Shown piece by piece: positions 12,099 to 19,746 of a DNA stretch of 27,775 nt. Origin of the DNA: a virus. The first letter of the stretch is position 1. Each line of letters starts with the position of its first letter. The position numbers and the translations under genes are program-made. The stretch lies in IMG/VR virus record IMGVR_UViG_3300046009_003451, positions 1 to 27,775 of that record; one strand, 5' to 3'. The notes beneath the pieces are model-generated. The model worked only from the letters and a program-made list of their open reading frames with translations. It made no database searches and was not told the DNA's origin.

Positions 12099-12339
12099 TC
12101 GACAGGTAAGAGACAACTCAGGCGTTTTGTTTCGCAACGACAAAAAAGACAATGATCGTGCGCCAGAATACAAAGGCAACATTACAGTCAATGGTCAAGA
12201 TTTTTGGCTATCTGCATGGATTAAAGAGGGTAAGGGAGGCAAGTTCATGGGACTAGCACTCTCACCTAAAGAGCCACAAGCAAAACCATCAGCAAGGTCT
12301 AAAGCAACAGGCTTTGATGACGAAGACTTGCCGTTCTGA
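12088..12339 (+). CDS. SSB-like ssDNA-binding protein, 83 aa
   Basis: The product includes [38 protein letters not shown], a beta-barrel-like segment found in small phage proteins of recombination operons, and ends in DDEDLPF. That acidic tip resembles the C-terminal tail of bacterial SSB, which recruits repair partners. It probably binds single strands beside the ERF protein, but the full SSB fold cannot be shown by eye. Confidence 0.65.
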   Translation: MENNRQVRDNSGVLFRNDKKDNDRAPEYKGNITVNGQDFWLSAWIKEGKGGKFMGLALSPKEPQAKPSARSKATGFDDEDLPF

Positions 12340-12344
12340 TATAC

Positions 12345-12418
12345 GGGGGGAAAGCGGATGCTGTGCCAGTTGCAATGACAAGCATCTGACTTAATGCACA
12401 GACGCAGCGAGTACCCCC
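12345..12418 (+). ncRNA. Possible structured RNA after the SSB-like gene
   Basis: GGGGG (12346-12350) can pair with CCCCC (12414-12418), GCG (12354-12356) with CGC (12403-12405), and CTGTGC (12361-12366) with GCACAG (12396-12401), all nested in order. The G/C blocks stand out from the AT-rich surroundings. No T tract follows, so it is not a standard terminator. The family is not recognised. Confidence 0.35.
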
Positions 12419-12442
12419 ACCACAATTCAACAGGAGTTAATG

Positions 12443-12757
12443 ATGGACTATAAGAAAATATTTAAGACGATGTTCCCAATTGGTGAGTTTCCACGAGTTA
12501 GAAGCTCAGATCCAGTAACATCTTTTGAGGCGGCAGACCAGATTAAAGAGTCTGCTAAACAACATCACCAGGTCATTCTAGAGTGCCTAAGAACACATGG
12601 TGCTTTGGGCAAAGATGGTATCGCTAGTCTAACCAAACTAGATGGCAATCAAGTTGCCAGAAGGTTAAGTGAGCTTAAAACGCTAGGACATATTCATCTC
12701 ACAGGTAAAACAGTTAAATCAAACTCAGGCAGAAACGAAAGAGAGTGGTCAATATGA
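12443..12757 (+). CDS. Winged-helix DNA-binding protein
   Basis: The 104-aa product has FPRVRSSDPVTSFEAADQIKESAKQHHQVILECLRTHGALGKDGIASLTKLDGNQVARRLSELKTLGHI, a helix-turn-helix with a following wing, a common phage type. ATG 12443 lies six bases after AGGAG, while ATG 12440 would leave three. It overlaps the MazG-like gene by four bases. It may control this operon or late genes. Confidence 0.75.
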   Translation: MDYKKIFKTMFPIGEFPRVRSSDPVTSFEAADQIKESAKQHHQVILECLRTHGALGKDGIASLTKLDGNQVARRLSELKTLGHIHLTGKTVKSNSGRNEREWSI

Positions 12758-13068
12758 GTTATGCAGATTTAGAAATGAAAGTTGTGCAGTGGGGTGAGGC
12801 TCGTGGCATCGTCCAGAACAGCACAGCATTTGCTCAAGCACTCAAAACTAAAGAAGAGTTAGATGAGTTGTTTGACGCTATCAACAATGAAGATAGAGAG
12901 GCCATCAAGGATGCCTATGGAGACATCTTAGTGACCCTTATCTTGGGTTGTGCTTGTATTGACCTTGATCTCGTAAGTTGCTTAAAAGGTGCTTATTTAG
13001 AAATCAAGGACCGCAAAGGATATCTCAATGAATATGGGATATTTGTTAAGCAGTCAGAACCTGCATAG
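12754..13068 (+). CDS. MazG-like nucleotide pyrophosphohydrolase
   Basis: The 104-aa product holds AQALKTKEELDELFDAINNEDREAIKDAYGDILVTLILGC, matching the all-alpha NTP pyrophosphatase fold with its EE..E and D..GD metal ligands. MazG enzymes remove NTPs or ppGpp-like alarmones, which phages use to adjust host metabolism. The start ATG 12754 forms an ATGA overlap. Its end overlaps the convergent endolysin gene by 23 bases. Confidence 0.8.
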   Translation: MSYADLEMKVVQWGEARGIVQNSTAFAQALKTKEELDELFDAINNEDREAIKDAYGDILVTLILGCACIDLDLVSCLKGAYLEIKDRKGYLNEYGIFVKQSEPA

Positions 13069-13642
13069 CGTGATTTATGTGCTTAATTCTGTCGTCTAGA
13101 CCAATAAAACCACCATTGATCTTTTTGGTCATGGTTTTATAGTCTCGAACATCTGCAAATTGGTTGAGTTTCTGGGTATTCCAGAACCAACCAGCAGTGA
13201 GAGCCGCATACATTGGAGTGGCAACCAAATCGGGCTCCATCACAAAATCTACCCCAAGAGCTTGCCCTGCATGATAGTAATTAGCATGGCCTGTCAACTG
13301 GATACAACCTCTGCCTCTAAAACGATATCCATCACCAGAGGCTTCATCCCTGTTGCCCATACGTGAGCTGTAAACAGTATTGGCAATAGCCTTTGGATTA
13401 CGAGCGCACATCTGTGCTTTGGTAGCATCAAATCGTTTAGGCCATAACTTCTGTAGAGCCTCTGCACGATAGTTCAAGTTCTCTTCTAAGATATTAAAAT
13501 TACCACACTCATGGCTACATTGACCAATAAACGATGCTTGGCGTACTGGAGTACTGATATCAAAACGCTCAAAAGTTGCGTTCAAAGCATCAACCCATTG
13601 CTCACCAATGTGTAGCTTTGCAAGTTGTTCTTTATTTACCAT
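13046..13642 (-). CDS. GH19 endolysin (chitinase-like muramidase)
   Basis: The 198-aa protein has the GH19 signatures: RQASFIGQCSHECGNFNILEENLNYRAEAL with E45 and E53/E54 as candidate catalytic residues, and YRFRGRGCIQLTGHANYYHAGQALGVDF. Phage GH19 enzymes hydrolyse the peptidoglycan glycan chain to release virions. No signal peptide is evident, so it needs a holin. It follows the spanin genes in the same transcript. Confidence 0.9.
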   Translation of the reverse strand: MVNKEQLAKLHIGEQWVDALNATFERFDISTPVRQASFIGQCSHECGNFNILEENLNYRAEALQKLWPKRFDATKAQMCARNPKAIANTVYSSRMGNRDEASGDGYRFRGRGCIQLTGHANYYHAGQALGVDFVMEPDLVATPMYAALTAGWFWNTQKLNQFADVRDYKTMTKKINGGFIGLDDRIKHINHAMQVLTA

Positions 13643-14126
13643 TTAACAAATTCCTTACATCGTTATAAGCATCTATACAGGCATTTAGTTGGGCAGTGTT
13701 TCTATCACCTTGGGCAACTATTTCTGCGATGGCTTGGAGGGTTGCTCGCTCGGCATCAGAAGCTTGGTCAACCTGTCTGTCAGGTTCACTTCTTGTTTCT
13801 GGATTTGTGGGGGCAGCGGGGGTACTTGCGGGGGCTTGTACACAACTGGGGGCGGGGAGGCGCACCCTGCCAGCACGAATGGCAGAATCCAAAGCACTTT
13901 GTTTTTGATTGACAACATTTGTAGTCTCCTGAAGTTTGGTAGCAGTAGAGTTGATTTGTTCAGTAAGTTTCAGTTCAGTCTGACGAGATTCCTCATTCTT
14001 CCGAGCAATCTCAATCTGCATTTCAGCATCACGATCTGACCAACCGAAATGGTATCCACCACGATATGTACCAAATAAGATCACGAATGACCCAACCAGT
14101 AGCCAAGGAAGTGGTATGCCAAACAT
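13632..14126 (-). CDS. Rz-like inner-membrane spanin
   Basis: The 164-aa product has an N-terminal hydrophobic segment (PLPWLLVGSFVILFGTY, residues 6-22) and a long periplasmic helical region with many Q, E and K residues, typical of i-spanins. With its Rz1 partner it fuses inner and outer membranes at the end of lysis. A TAATG overlap joins it to the upstream gene, and it overlaps the endolysin start by 11 bases. Confidence 0.8.
   Translation of the reverse strand: MFGIPLPWLLVGSFVILFGTYRGGYHFGWSDRDAEMQIEIARKNEESRQTELKLTEQINSTATKLQETTNVVNQKQSALDSAIRAGRVRLPAPSCVQAPASTPAAPTNPETRSEPDRQVDQASDAERATLQAIAEIVAQGDRNTAQLNACIDAYNDVRNLLNGK
13718..13918 (-). CDS. Rz1-like outer-membrane spanin lipoprotein
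   Basis: This 66-aa frame lies wholly inside Rz, in another frame, as in lambda. It has a signal peptide with the lipobox LAGC (C19), then a proline-rich stretch (SPPPVVYKPPQVPPLPP), both defining features of Rz1. It should be lipidated at C19 and moved to the outer membrane, where it binds Rz. Confidence 0.85.
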   Translation of the reverse strand: MLSIKNKVLWILPFVLAGCASPPPVVYKPPQVPPLPPQIQKQEVNLTDRLTKLLMPSEQPSKPSQK

Positions 14127-14632
14127 TAGTCAACCTCTTTTCTTGCCATAGCTAAATGCTCACGATATTCATTGTCTTCCATGTGGTCTGGAGGAGTGCT
14201 TGGCGGTGGCGGTGGAGTCCAAGATTCATCCAACTCAGGATTAACCCACTTAGGAAGGTCACTAGAAGGCGCTGTCCATGTGTAAGTTGGTTGTTGACCA
14301 GAAACGCTTGTAACGCTCGTTTGTGGTGGGCAGGTAGGTTGTGTTGTACTGGGTGGATTTGAAGGCTTGATGGCGTTATTAACGGCTCCTACAGCCCTTT
14401 TGGACATAACTCCACCAATTCCACCAACAATCAGCAGAACAATGTCGTTCAACATCTTGGTATACGCTTGGTCAATAGGAGCCATTGACTTGATTGGTTG
14501 TGTCACAAAGGTGACAGAGTACAAAAGTGCAATAACAATAAAACACAAGATCAGGGTGACTATGACAACCACAAAGCCCCAAACTCGTACTTCAATGTCT
14601 TCAGGGGTTAGGTTTTTCTGATTGGACATCAT
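14126..14632 (-). CDS. Two-TM membrane protein, holin candidate
   Basis: The 168-aa product has a long hydrophobic segment at about residues 17-42 (VWGFVVVIVTLILCFIVIALLY) and a second shorter one near 67-80 (IVLLIVGGIGGVMS), then a proline- and polar-rich tail. Location beside the spanins and endolysin suggests holin or lysis control, but the long tail is unusual for a holin. ATG 14632 and the next codon, ATG 14629, are both possible starts. Confidence 0.55.
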   Translation of the reverse strand: MMSNQKNLTPEDIEVRVWGFVVVIVTLILCFIVIALLYSVTFVTQPIKSMAPIDQAYTKMLNDIVLLIVGGIGGVMSKRAVGAVNNAIKPSNPPSTTQPTCPPQTSVTSVSGQQPTYTWTAPSSDLPKWVNPELDESWTPPPPPSTPPDHMEDNEYREHLAMARKEVD

Positions 14633-14807
14633 TAACTTTTTTCTCCAAGATTGGTGCTACCAGATATTCTGGACACATTTGAGTAAATAGACACTTAGGC
14701 TTCTGACATTGCTCTAAATGGAAGTTGTCTGGGTTCTGACATGGATATCGATAAACATCTTTGCATCCAGTTAAGAACAATACTGATATCAAAAAGATAT
14801 ATTTCAT
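14601..14807 (-). CDS. Cys-rich phage lipoprotein, 68 aa
   Basis: The product begins MKYIFLISVLFLTGCKDVYRYPCQNPDNFHLEQCQKPKC, with lipobox LTGC (C15) and several later cysteines. The YRYPCQ(D/N)P pattern recurs in small lipoproteins of tailed phages of proteobacteria, possibly for superinfection exclusion, though this is not established. ATG 14807 is chosen from an ATGA overlap with the upstream gene. Confidence 0.7.
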   Translation of the reverse strand: MKYIFLISVLFLTGCKDVYRYPCQNPDNFHLEQCQKPKCLFTQMCPEYLVAPILEKKVNDVQSEKPNP

Positions 14808-14980
14808 GCCATCACATCCACTTGTGAGGCTTTGACCCATTGAGTCTTGATCTCTTGGGCTTTTTGTTGGTGTTGGACCTGATGGTTCAACTCTGCCAAC
14901 CTTTGCATATTTTGTTGGTGGATCACCCTATGAGCCTCCCATAGCATACGAGCATTCTCTTGATAAGTGGTAATTTTCAT
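14804..14980 (-). CDS. Hypothetical helical protein, 58 aa
   Basis: The frame encodes MKITTYQENARMLWEAHRVIHQQNMQRLAELNHQVQHQQKAQEIKTQ..., rich in Q and H and probably a single long helix. It is joined by ATGA overlaps to both neighbours, which supports translation. No function is recognised. Confidence 0.55.
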   Translation of the reverse strand: MKITTYQENARMLWEAHRVIHQQNMQRLAELNHQVQHQQKAQEIKTQWVKASQVDVMA

Positions 14981-15126
14981 AACCCAATCTTTCCAAGTAA
15001 AAGGTTAACAATCTTGTCTGACAAGTCATCAGGCAAGAACCTCAAGAATCCTAGAAACCACCAAGCAGCGCACCCGTAGCAGAACACCCTGCAAAACAAG
15101 TCGAATTGCTTCTGGTACTCGTTCAT
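14977..15126 (-). CDS. Small membrane-associated protein, 49 aa
   Basis: This frame encodes MNEYQKQFDLFCRVFCYGCAAWWFLGFLRFLPDDL..., with an aromatic, cysteine-containing hydrophobic segment near residues 10-30. Both ends form ATGA overlaps. It may be a membrane or virion microprotein; nothing further can be said. Confidence 0.5.
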   Translation of the reverse strand: MNEYQKQFDLFCRVFCYGCAAWWFLGFLRFLPDDLSDKIVNLLLGKIGL

Positions 15127-15620
15127 CTACCACAACCACCCTTTGGACATAAGCTCATCAATTCATTTATACCAATAAAGACTAACAGTAGAACAAAAGC
15201 AATACCGCCAATAATCATGGCTATCTCTTGCATTTCTTCTTCTTTAGCCTTGGCCTTCTTTTCCTCGGCTCTCAACGCTGCCATCTCTTTGGCATCATCC
15301 CTGTCCATCTCAGCTTGTCTAGCCTTGATCTTGTTCCAGACATCTATCTTGCCTGTCTGCATGAACAACATCTTCAACTCTTCTTCAAAGGCTCTGGCTT
15401 GCTCTAGTGCCATCTCAATCTGGAGAGCGGCTCCCATGTTTGAGCCTTTCTTCTCCCTCTTGGCCTGAAGCATAGCCTTTGTTGCTTGACTCTTAGCGTC
15501 AAACATCTTGCCAATCATGGGGGCAAGACCACCTAAATCATTGGCTACCTTACTAGCCTTCTTGACCATCGAAATGGCGCTTTGTAGGCCATTTAGGGCA
15601 CTCAATGGATCGATAATCAT
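15123..15620 (-). CDS. Coiled-coil phage protein with C-terminal TM
   Basis: The 165-aa product starts MIIDPLSALNGLQSAISMVKKASKVANDLGGLAPMIGKMFDAKSQATKAM and continues as a charged helix rich in E, K and A (residues 50-128), ending in one TM segment (IAMIIGGIAFVLLLVFIGI). I have seen similar proteins downstream of ejection genes in podovirus-like phages, function unknown. ATG 15620 is chosen over 15641 because it forms an ATGA overlap with the microprotein upstream. Confidence 0.65.
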   Translation of the reverse strand: MIIDPLSALNGLQSAISMVKKASKVANDLGGLAPMIGKMFDAKSQATKAMLQAKREKKGSNMGAALQIEMALEQARAFEEELKMLFMQTGKIDVWNKIKARQAEMDRDDAKEMAALRAEEKKAKAKEEEMQEIAMIIGGIAFVLLLVFIGINELMSLCPKGGCGR

Positions 15621-15736
15621 TTCTTCTCTACCTTTTTCCATTCAATACAGTAGACCCTGCGGTTGTAAACATCTCCAACCCAAGTCCACTTAACACACCT
15701 GTATTCAATAGATACAGCCAGTAAAAAACTAATCAT
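15617..15736 (-). CDS. Microprotein, 39 aa
   Basis: The frame encodes MISFLLAVSIEYRCVKWTWVGDVYNRRVYCIEWKKVEKK: a short hydrophobic start, then a polar, aromatic and basic region with two cysteines. ATGA overlaps at both ends tie it to its neighbours. Function is unknown. Confidence 0.5.
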   Translation of the reverse strand: MISFLLAVSIEYRCVKWTWVGDVYNRRVYCIEWKKVEKK

Positions 15737-15825
15737 ATCCAAGCCCAAATTATTATGGATAAACTCCAAATGACAAGGGCAACCATACTGACTGCCGCAA
15801 TGAATGCAAGCAGCCAGTCTTTCAT
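15733..15825 (-). CDS. Single-TM microprotein, 30 aa
   Basis: This frame encodes MKDWLLAFIAAVSMVALVIWSLSIIIWAWI, one transmembrane helix with almost nothing else. It begins one base after the stop of the lytic transglycosylase gene and overlaps the next frame as ATGA. It could be a small lysis or pore-modulating peptide; that is speculation. Confidence 0.5.
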   Translation of the reverse strand: MKDWLLAFIAAVSMVALVIWSLSIIIWAWI

Positions 15826-15826
15826 G

Positions 15827-18286
15827 TTATCTAAACAGGTCTAAAAGACCCTTAATAGGTTTCTGTGGAACAAATTGATCTGGGTTATTTACAGATTCAT
15901 TCATTGCTTGACCCATTGCTGTCCCCATACCGCCAGCTCCTTGTAATTGTTCACCAAGTAAGAATCGAGTTCCAGTTTGGCTAGATAGTGCATTAGCTAA
16001 TCTGTTTGCACCTACTGGCACAGCGGCAGCAGATGCGGCACTAATTAATCCAGTGCCAAATCCACCCATCCCTAAACCTTCAGCAATCTGACCACCGAGG
16101 CCAAAACCACCTGCAATACCACTTCCACCCGCTACATAAGGCAATAGTGCTGCACCAGTTGCAGGTGCTACCTTTGGTGTAACAGCACCACGAGTTGTAT
16201 CAACAATGTCTCTCAACAAAGTTATTTCATCTAAAAGTGCAGGGTTATCTGCAAATGCAACACGTTGTGCAGTTGGACTATCTGGTCTGCCAAGATTCAA
16301 AGTTCTTGTAAATGCAGGTGCTGAGAAACCAGTAGCCGCATCAGGATTAATAGCTCTGTTTCTAGCTTCATTCAAGATAGAGTATTGAGCCGCTTGTTTA
16401 CCAGTTGGTGACATCAAGCTAAAAGCAAGTTCTGCCGTTGTAGGATTCTTGTCAAAACTAAAGTTTTGCGCTACCAAATCAATATCATTTTGTGGTGTCT
16501 TGCTAGATACAAGCTTGTAGATGTTTGAATCTTGTCTAAAAGGCAAAACAGTCTCTTTAAATTGAGCCATTGCCTTTTGGTGTTGTGCGCCAGCAGGTGT
16601 GGTCAATGGAAGACCATCAGGACCAAATCCAGGCGTTGCCCATACATCCACATCATCAGCTAAACCTTTGTATAGTTGATTTATTGAATTTAACTGTTTC
16701 TCGCTATAAGAGCCAGGCACAAGACCCTTGCGAACACGTTCCATTTCAGAAAAAACTGTAGATTGCAAATCACGCAATTCTCTGTAAGAACCACCGCCAT
16801 TTTGAATCAATGTATTTAGCTTCTCAATAGTTTTTTCAATGACAGGAGTTTGAGAAGTAGATGGAAATTGATTGATAACATCAATTGTTGCTTGGTTTGT
16901 ATTACGCAACGGGATAATGTCATTACCAGCCAACGCCTCTGCTTGCTTAAATTCAGGGCTTACATTTGATTTAGCAGTTTGATATTGTTTACGTAAGTCG
17001 TCAGCAATGATCTTCTTCTCGCCACCTTCAGACATTCTTGATGGCTTAAGATTTTCAGTAGTTTTTTCAATTAACTTTTTAACTTGATCTGCTTTTATTT
17101 GATTTGAGGATTCTTTTGAAAAACCCAATTGACGCAATTTGTCAATAGTCCCTGCAGCTGGGCCACCAACATCACCAACATCTACATTAACACCACGTTG
17201 GCGAGCAGATTCAATAAGTTGTCCTGATACTGGTTCACGATATTGTGTGCCTGTTGGAACATTACCCGCTCTAGCGGCAACAGCACTAGCAGGTAAACCT
17301 GCCGCCAAGTTAATACCAAGCAATGCCAATGGGTTATTGATATCAAACTGACTACGAGCAGTTTCAGCAGCTCCAGTACCAACAGTAGCACCTGCCACTT
17401 GAGCAACAGGTTGAGCCGCTAAACCCTGACCAACTGCCTGAGTAGTCGCTCTTCCAGATTGTTGCAATATGCCACCAAGACCACCAGTTGCAGGGATACC
17501 TGCTACCGCACGAGTCACATTACCAATCCCACGTTCAAAGTTTGTCTGTGGTTGTGGCAAACCAAGCATGGTTGCAATGTTTGACATGGACTGACTTGGA
17601 GTACCAAGTTGACTACCAGTAGCCCTGTTAATCAACATATTCAAAGGTGTGCCAACAATGTCAGCAACCTGACCAATACCTTCTAATCCATAGCGAGCAG
17701 TTAAGCCTACCTGACGGGCAACAGAGTCTTGATTCTGTCTAACAGGAGCTTTTGGGACTATTTGTTGTCCAAGTTGAGCTGGATCAACATCACGATAACC
17801 AGCATTTTGCTGTTGCTCTGGTGTAGCCATGCCTCTCAGATCAATTTTGGGTGTTGCTTGACCAAGCATAGATGGGTCAATATCACGAAAAGTAGCCATG
17901 TTTGTACCTACAACTTTCTGTACGTAGTTTTGCGTTTCTTTGAATGGAGGAACACCACCATACTTCTCAACATTGCCAGGACCTGCGTTATAAGCGGCAG
18001 CAACCAATGTAGGATCTTGAAATCTTTGTGTTAACTGGCCTAGATATTTAACACCACCTCTGATGTTATCTTTCCAATCCATTCGATTAACACCAAGATC
18101 TTTGGCAGTTGCACTCATCAACTGCATAGGTCCATAAGCACGATCATTAAATCTTGTTTTAGGACCAATAGCGTTAAACGAACCACCAGACTCAGTTTCT
18201 ACAATCTTTTGAACCAAAGAAAAAGGAACGCCTTGCCTTTCGGCTTCTTGCCTAGCAAATTCGTAAACTTGTTCTTTGGTAGCCAT
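15827..18286 (-). CDS. Ejection protein with lytic transglycosylase domain
   Basis: The 819-aa product starts with an SLT domain: FSLVQKIVETESGGSFNAIGP with catalytic E32, YGPMQLMSATAKDLGV, and LVAAAYNAGPGNVEKYGGVPP around 94-114. The rest is long, with glycine/alanine-rich and helical stretches and small hydrophobic segments, like the large internal proteins of podoviruses (T7 gp16, P22 gp16 type). It probably enters the host with the DNA and cuts peptidoglycan. Its start overlaps the upstream stop (TAATG). Confidence 0.85.
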   Translation of the reverse strand: MATKEQVYEFARQEAERQGVPFSLVQKIVETESGGSFNAIGPKTRFNDRAYGPMQLMSATAKDLGVNRMDWKDNIRGGVKYLGQLTQRFQDPTLVAAAYNAGPGNVEKYGGVPPFKETQNYVQKVVGTNMATFRDIDPSMLGQATPKIDLRGMATPEQQQNAGYRDVDPAQLGQQIVPKAPVRQNQDSVARQVGLTARYGLEGIGQVADIVGTPLNMLINRATGSQLGTPSQSMSNIATMLGLPQPQTNFERGIGNVTRAVAGIPATGGLGGILQQSGRATTQAVGQGLAAQPVAQVAGATVGTGAAETARSQFDINNPLALLGINLAAGLPASAVAARAGNVPTGTQYREPVSGQLIESARQRGVNVDVGDVGGPAAGTIDKLRQLGFSKESSNQIKADQVKKLIEKTTENLKPSRMSEGGEKKIIADDLRKQYQTAKSNVSPEFKQAEALAGNDIIPLRNTNQATIDVINQFPSTSQTPVIEKTIEKLNTLIQNGGGSYRELRDLQSTVFSEMERVRKGLVPGSYSEKQLNSINQLYKGLADDVDVWATPGFGPDGLPLTTPAGAQHQKAMAQFKETVLPFRQDSNIYKLVSSKTPQNDIDLVAQNFSFDKNPTTAELAFSLMSPTGKQAAQYSILNEARNRAINPDAATGFSAPAFTRTLNLGRPDSPTAQRVAFADNPALLDEITLLRDIVDTTRGAVTPKVAPATGAALLPYVAGGSGIAGGFGLGGQIAEGLGMGGFGTGLISAASAAAVPVGANRLANALSSQTGTRFLLGEQLQGAGGMGTAMGQAMNESVNNPDQFVPQKPIKGLLDLFR

Positions 18287-19737
18287 TAGTCATAAACCCT
18301 GAAAACGCCACTTGGCAATTGATAAGCAGTTTTACCCCTGTCAGGACCACTTGTCACAGGGAAACTAGGCAAATACTTACGCAATTTAGGATCTTCAAAA
18401 ATTGATGCACTACCTTGTGGGGTCTGTGACCATTTCTCAACAACATCAGGCACAGGATTCTTGGTTACATAGTTGTAATAATCCTTCTTGCGCTGATTTG
18501 CAACCCTAGTAAGATCTAAATAATATTGCACTGCTTCTTTAGGATTTGTAATCTGTGGTCCACGAGATGCACTAAATAAAATATCTTTGTCAGAAGTTGC
18601 ACCAACTAAATCTTGGATGTTGGCAGAAGCTACATCAGCAACAGATTGCAAGAACAAAGGAGAATCAACAGCCACTGCTTTGGCTCTTTCACCACCAATT
18701 CCCAAGCCACTTGCAATAGCCGCAGCTTCAGACTTAAATGCCGCAAACTTACCTGGCTCAAACGCACCACGATTGATAATGTTTTGCAGGTTTTGCAAAC
18801 TTGCATCAGAACTTGAAGCCGCTTGGAATCCTTTAAAAGCCGCTTCTCTGATTGGCTTGTAACCTTCAAAAGCTTGAACTTCAGAAGGAGACAATGCTGT
18901 TGGCTGACCAAGTGCCTCAGCTTCTGTAACACGCTTTGTTCTGCCTGTACCTGGAACAACAATATTAGTAGGCGTTGTTTGTAAAGAAGCTTGTCCTTCT
19001 CCAAATCGCCTATCAAAACCTAATTGCTGAGTAACTGAGCGCATACCTGGCAACAGATTTGTTTGCATTAATCCTGCATCATTAAAACTTAGTTGCGCTC
19101 CTACTGGCACTTCAGGCAATGTAGTACCAACTTTTGCTTGTAATGCTCCTGCAACTGGTTTGGCTTCAAATTGACCAGTTCTACTGTTGTATTGCGTTTG
19201 AATTAAATCTCTTTGTTGTGGCAAAGAACCAATAATATTTCCTTGGTTGTCAACACGCAAACCATCAACAAATGTTGGTTGCATTGCTTTCAATGTTTCA
19301 CGAATTTGTGGTTGTGCAGGATTGCCAGACAAGCGCAATGAGTCTGATAATGCTCTGTTGAAATCAATAGGTGCATTTAGCCTGTCTATTTGTCTTTGAG
19401 CAGCCTGTGGAGATGGTCCATAATCTGTTGAAGTTCGAGTAGGTGCGTTTACAAACGATTGTTGACCTGCTTGAAATGGAGTAGGAGCATATTGCTCTAA
19501 AAAGCTAGAAACCTCACCACGCTGGCGTTGTTTCTCTTTCATCTCAGAAATAGCTTTTTGACCACTAATGTACTGATCAGGTACAGACATAGCAGACCTT
19601 AAGCCCATTGCAGGATCATTGCTTAACAAAGAGCCTAGCAAGAACTGAGTTGTAGCTTGCTTTTGCAAACTTTCTTTCTCAGTATCACTAAGACCAGTAA
19701 GTGCCGCATCAGACAGCAAACCAAAATTGAAAGCCAT
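18286..19737 (-). CDS. Putative ejection/internal virion protein, 483 aa
   Basis: The product begins MAFNFGLLSDAALTGLSDTEKESLQKQATTQFLLGSLLSNDPAMGLRSAM and is mixed helical, with Q- and A-rich regions and the segment SASRGPQITNPKEAVQYYLDLTRVANQRKKDYYNY. No catalytic motif is seen. Its place between a repeat-rich long protein and the SLT protein matches the middle member of a podoviral ejection-protein trio. AAGGAG precedes the start. Confidence 0.6.
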   Translation of the reverse strand: MAFNFGLLSDAALTGLSDTEKESLQKQATTQFLLGSLLSNDPAMGLRSAMSVPDQYISGQKAISEMKEKQRQRGEVSSFLEQYAPTPFQAGQQSFVNAPTRTSTDYGPSPQAAQRQIDRLNAPIDFNRALSDSLRLSGNPAQPQIRETLKAMQPTFVDGLRVDNQGNIIGSLPQQRDLIQTQYNSRTGQFEAKPVAGALQAKVGTTLPEVPVGAQLSFNDAGLMQTNLLPGMRSVTQQLGFDRRFGEGQASLQTTPTNIVVPGTGRTKRVTEAEALGQPTALSPSEVQAFEGYKPIREAAFKGFQAASSSDASLQNLQNIINRGAFEPGKFAAFKSEAAAIASGLGIGGERAKAVAVDSPLFLQSVADVASANIQDLVGATSDKDILFSASRGPQITNPKEAVQYYLDLTRVANQRKKDYYNYVTKNPVPDVVEKWSQTPQGSASIFEDPKLRKYLPSFPVTSGPDRGKTAYQLPSGVFRVYD

Positions 19738-19746
19738 ATAAACTCC

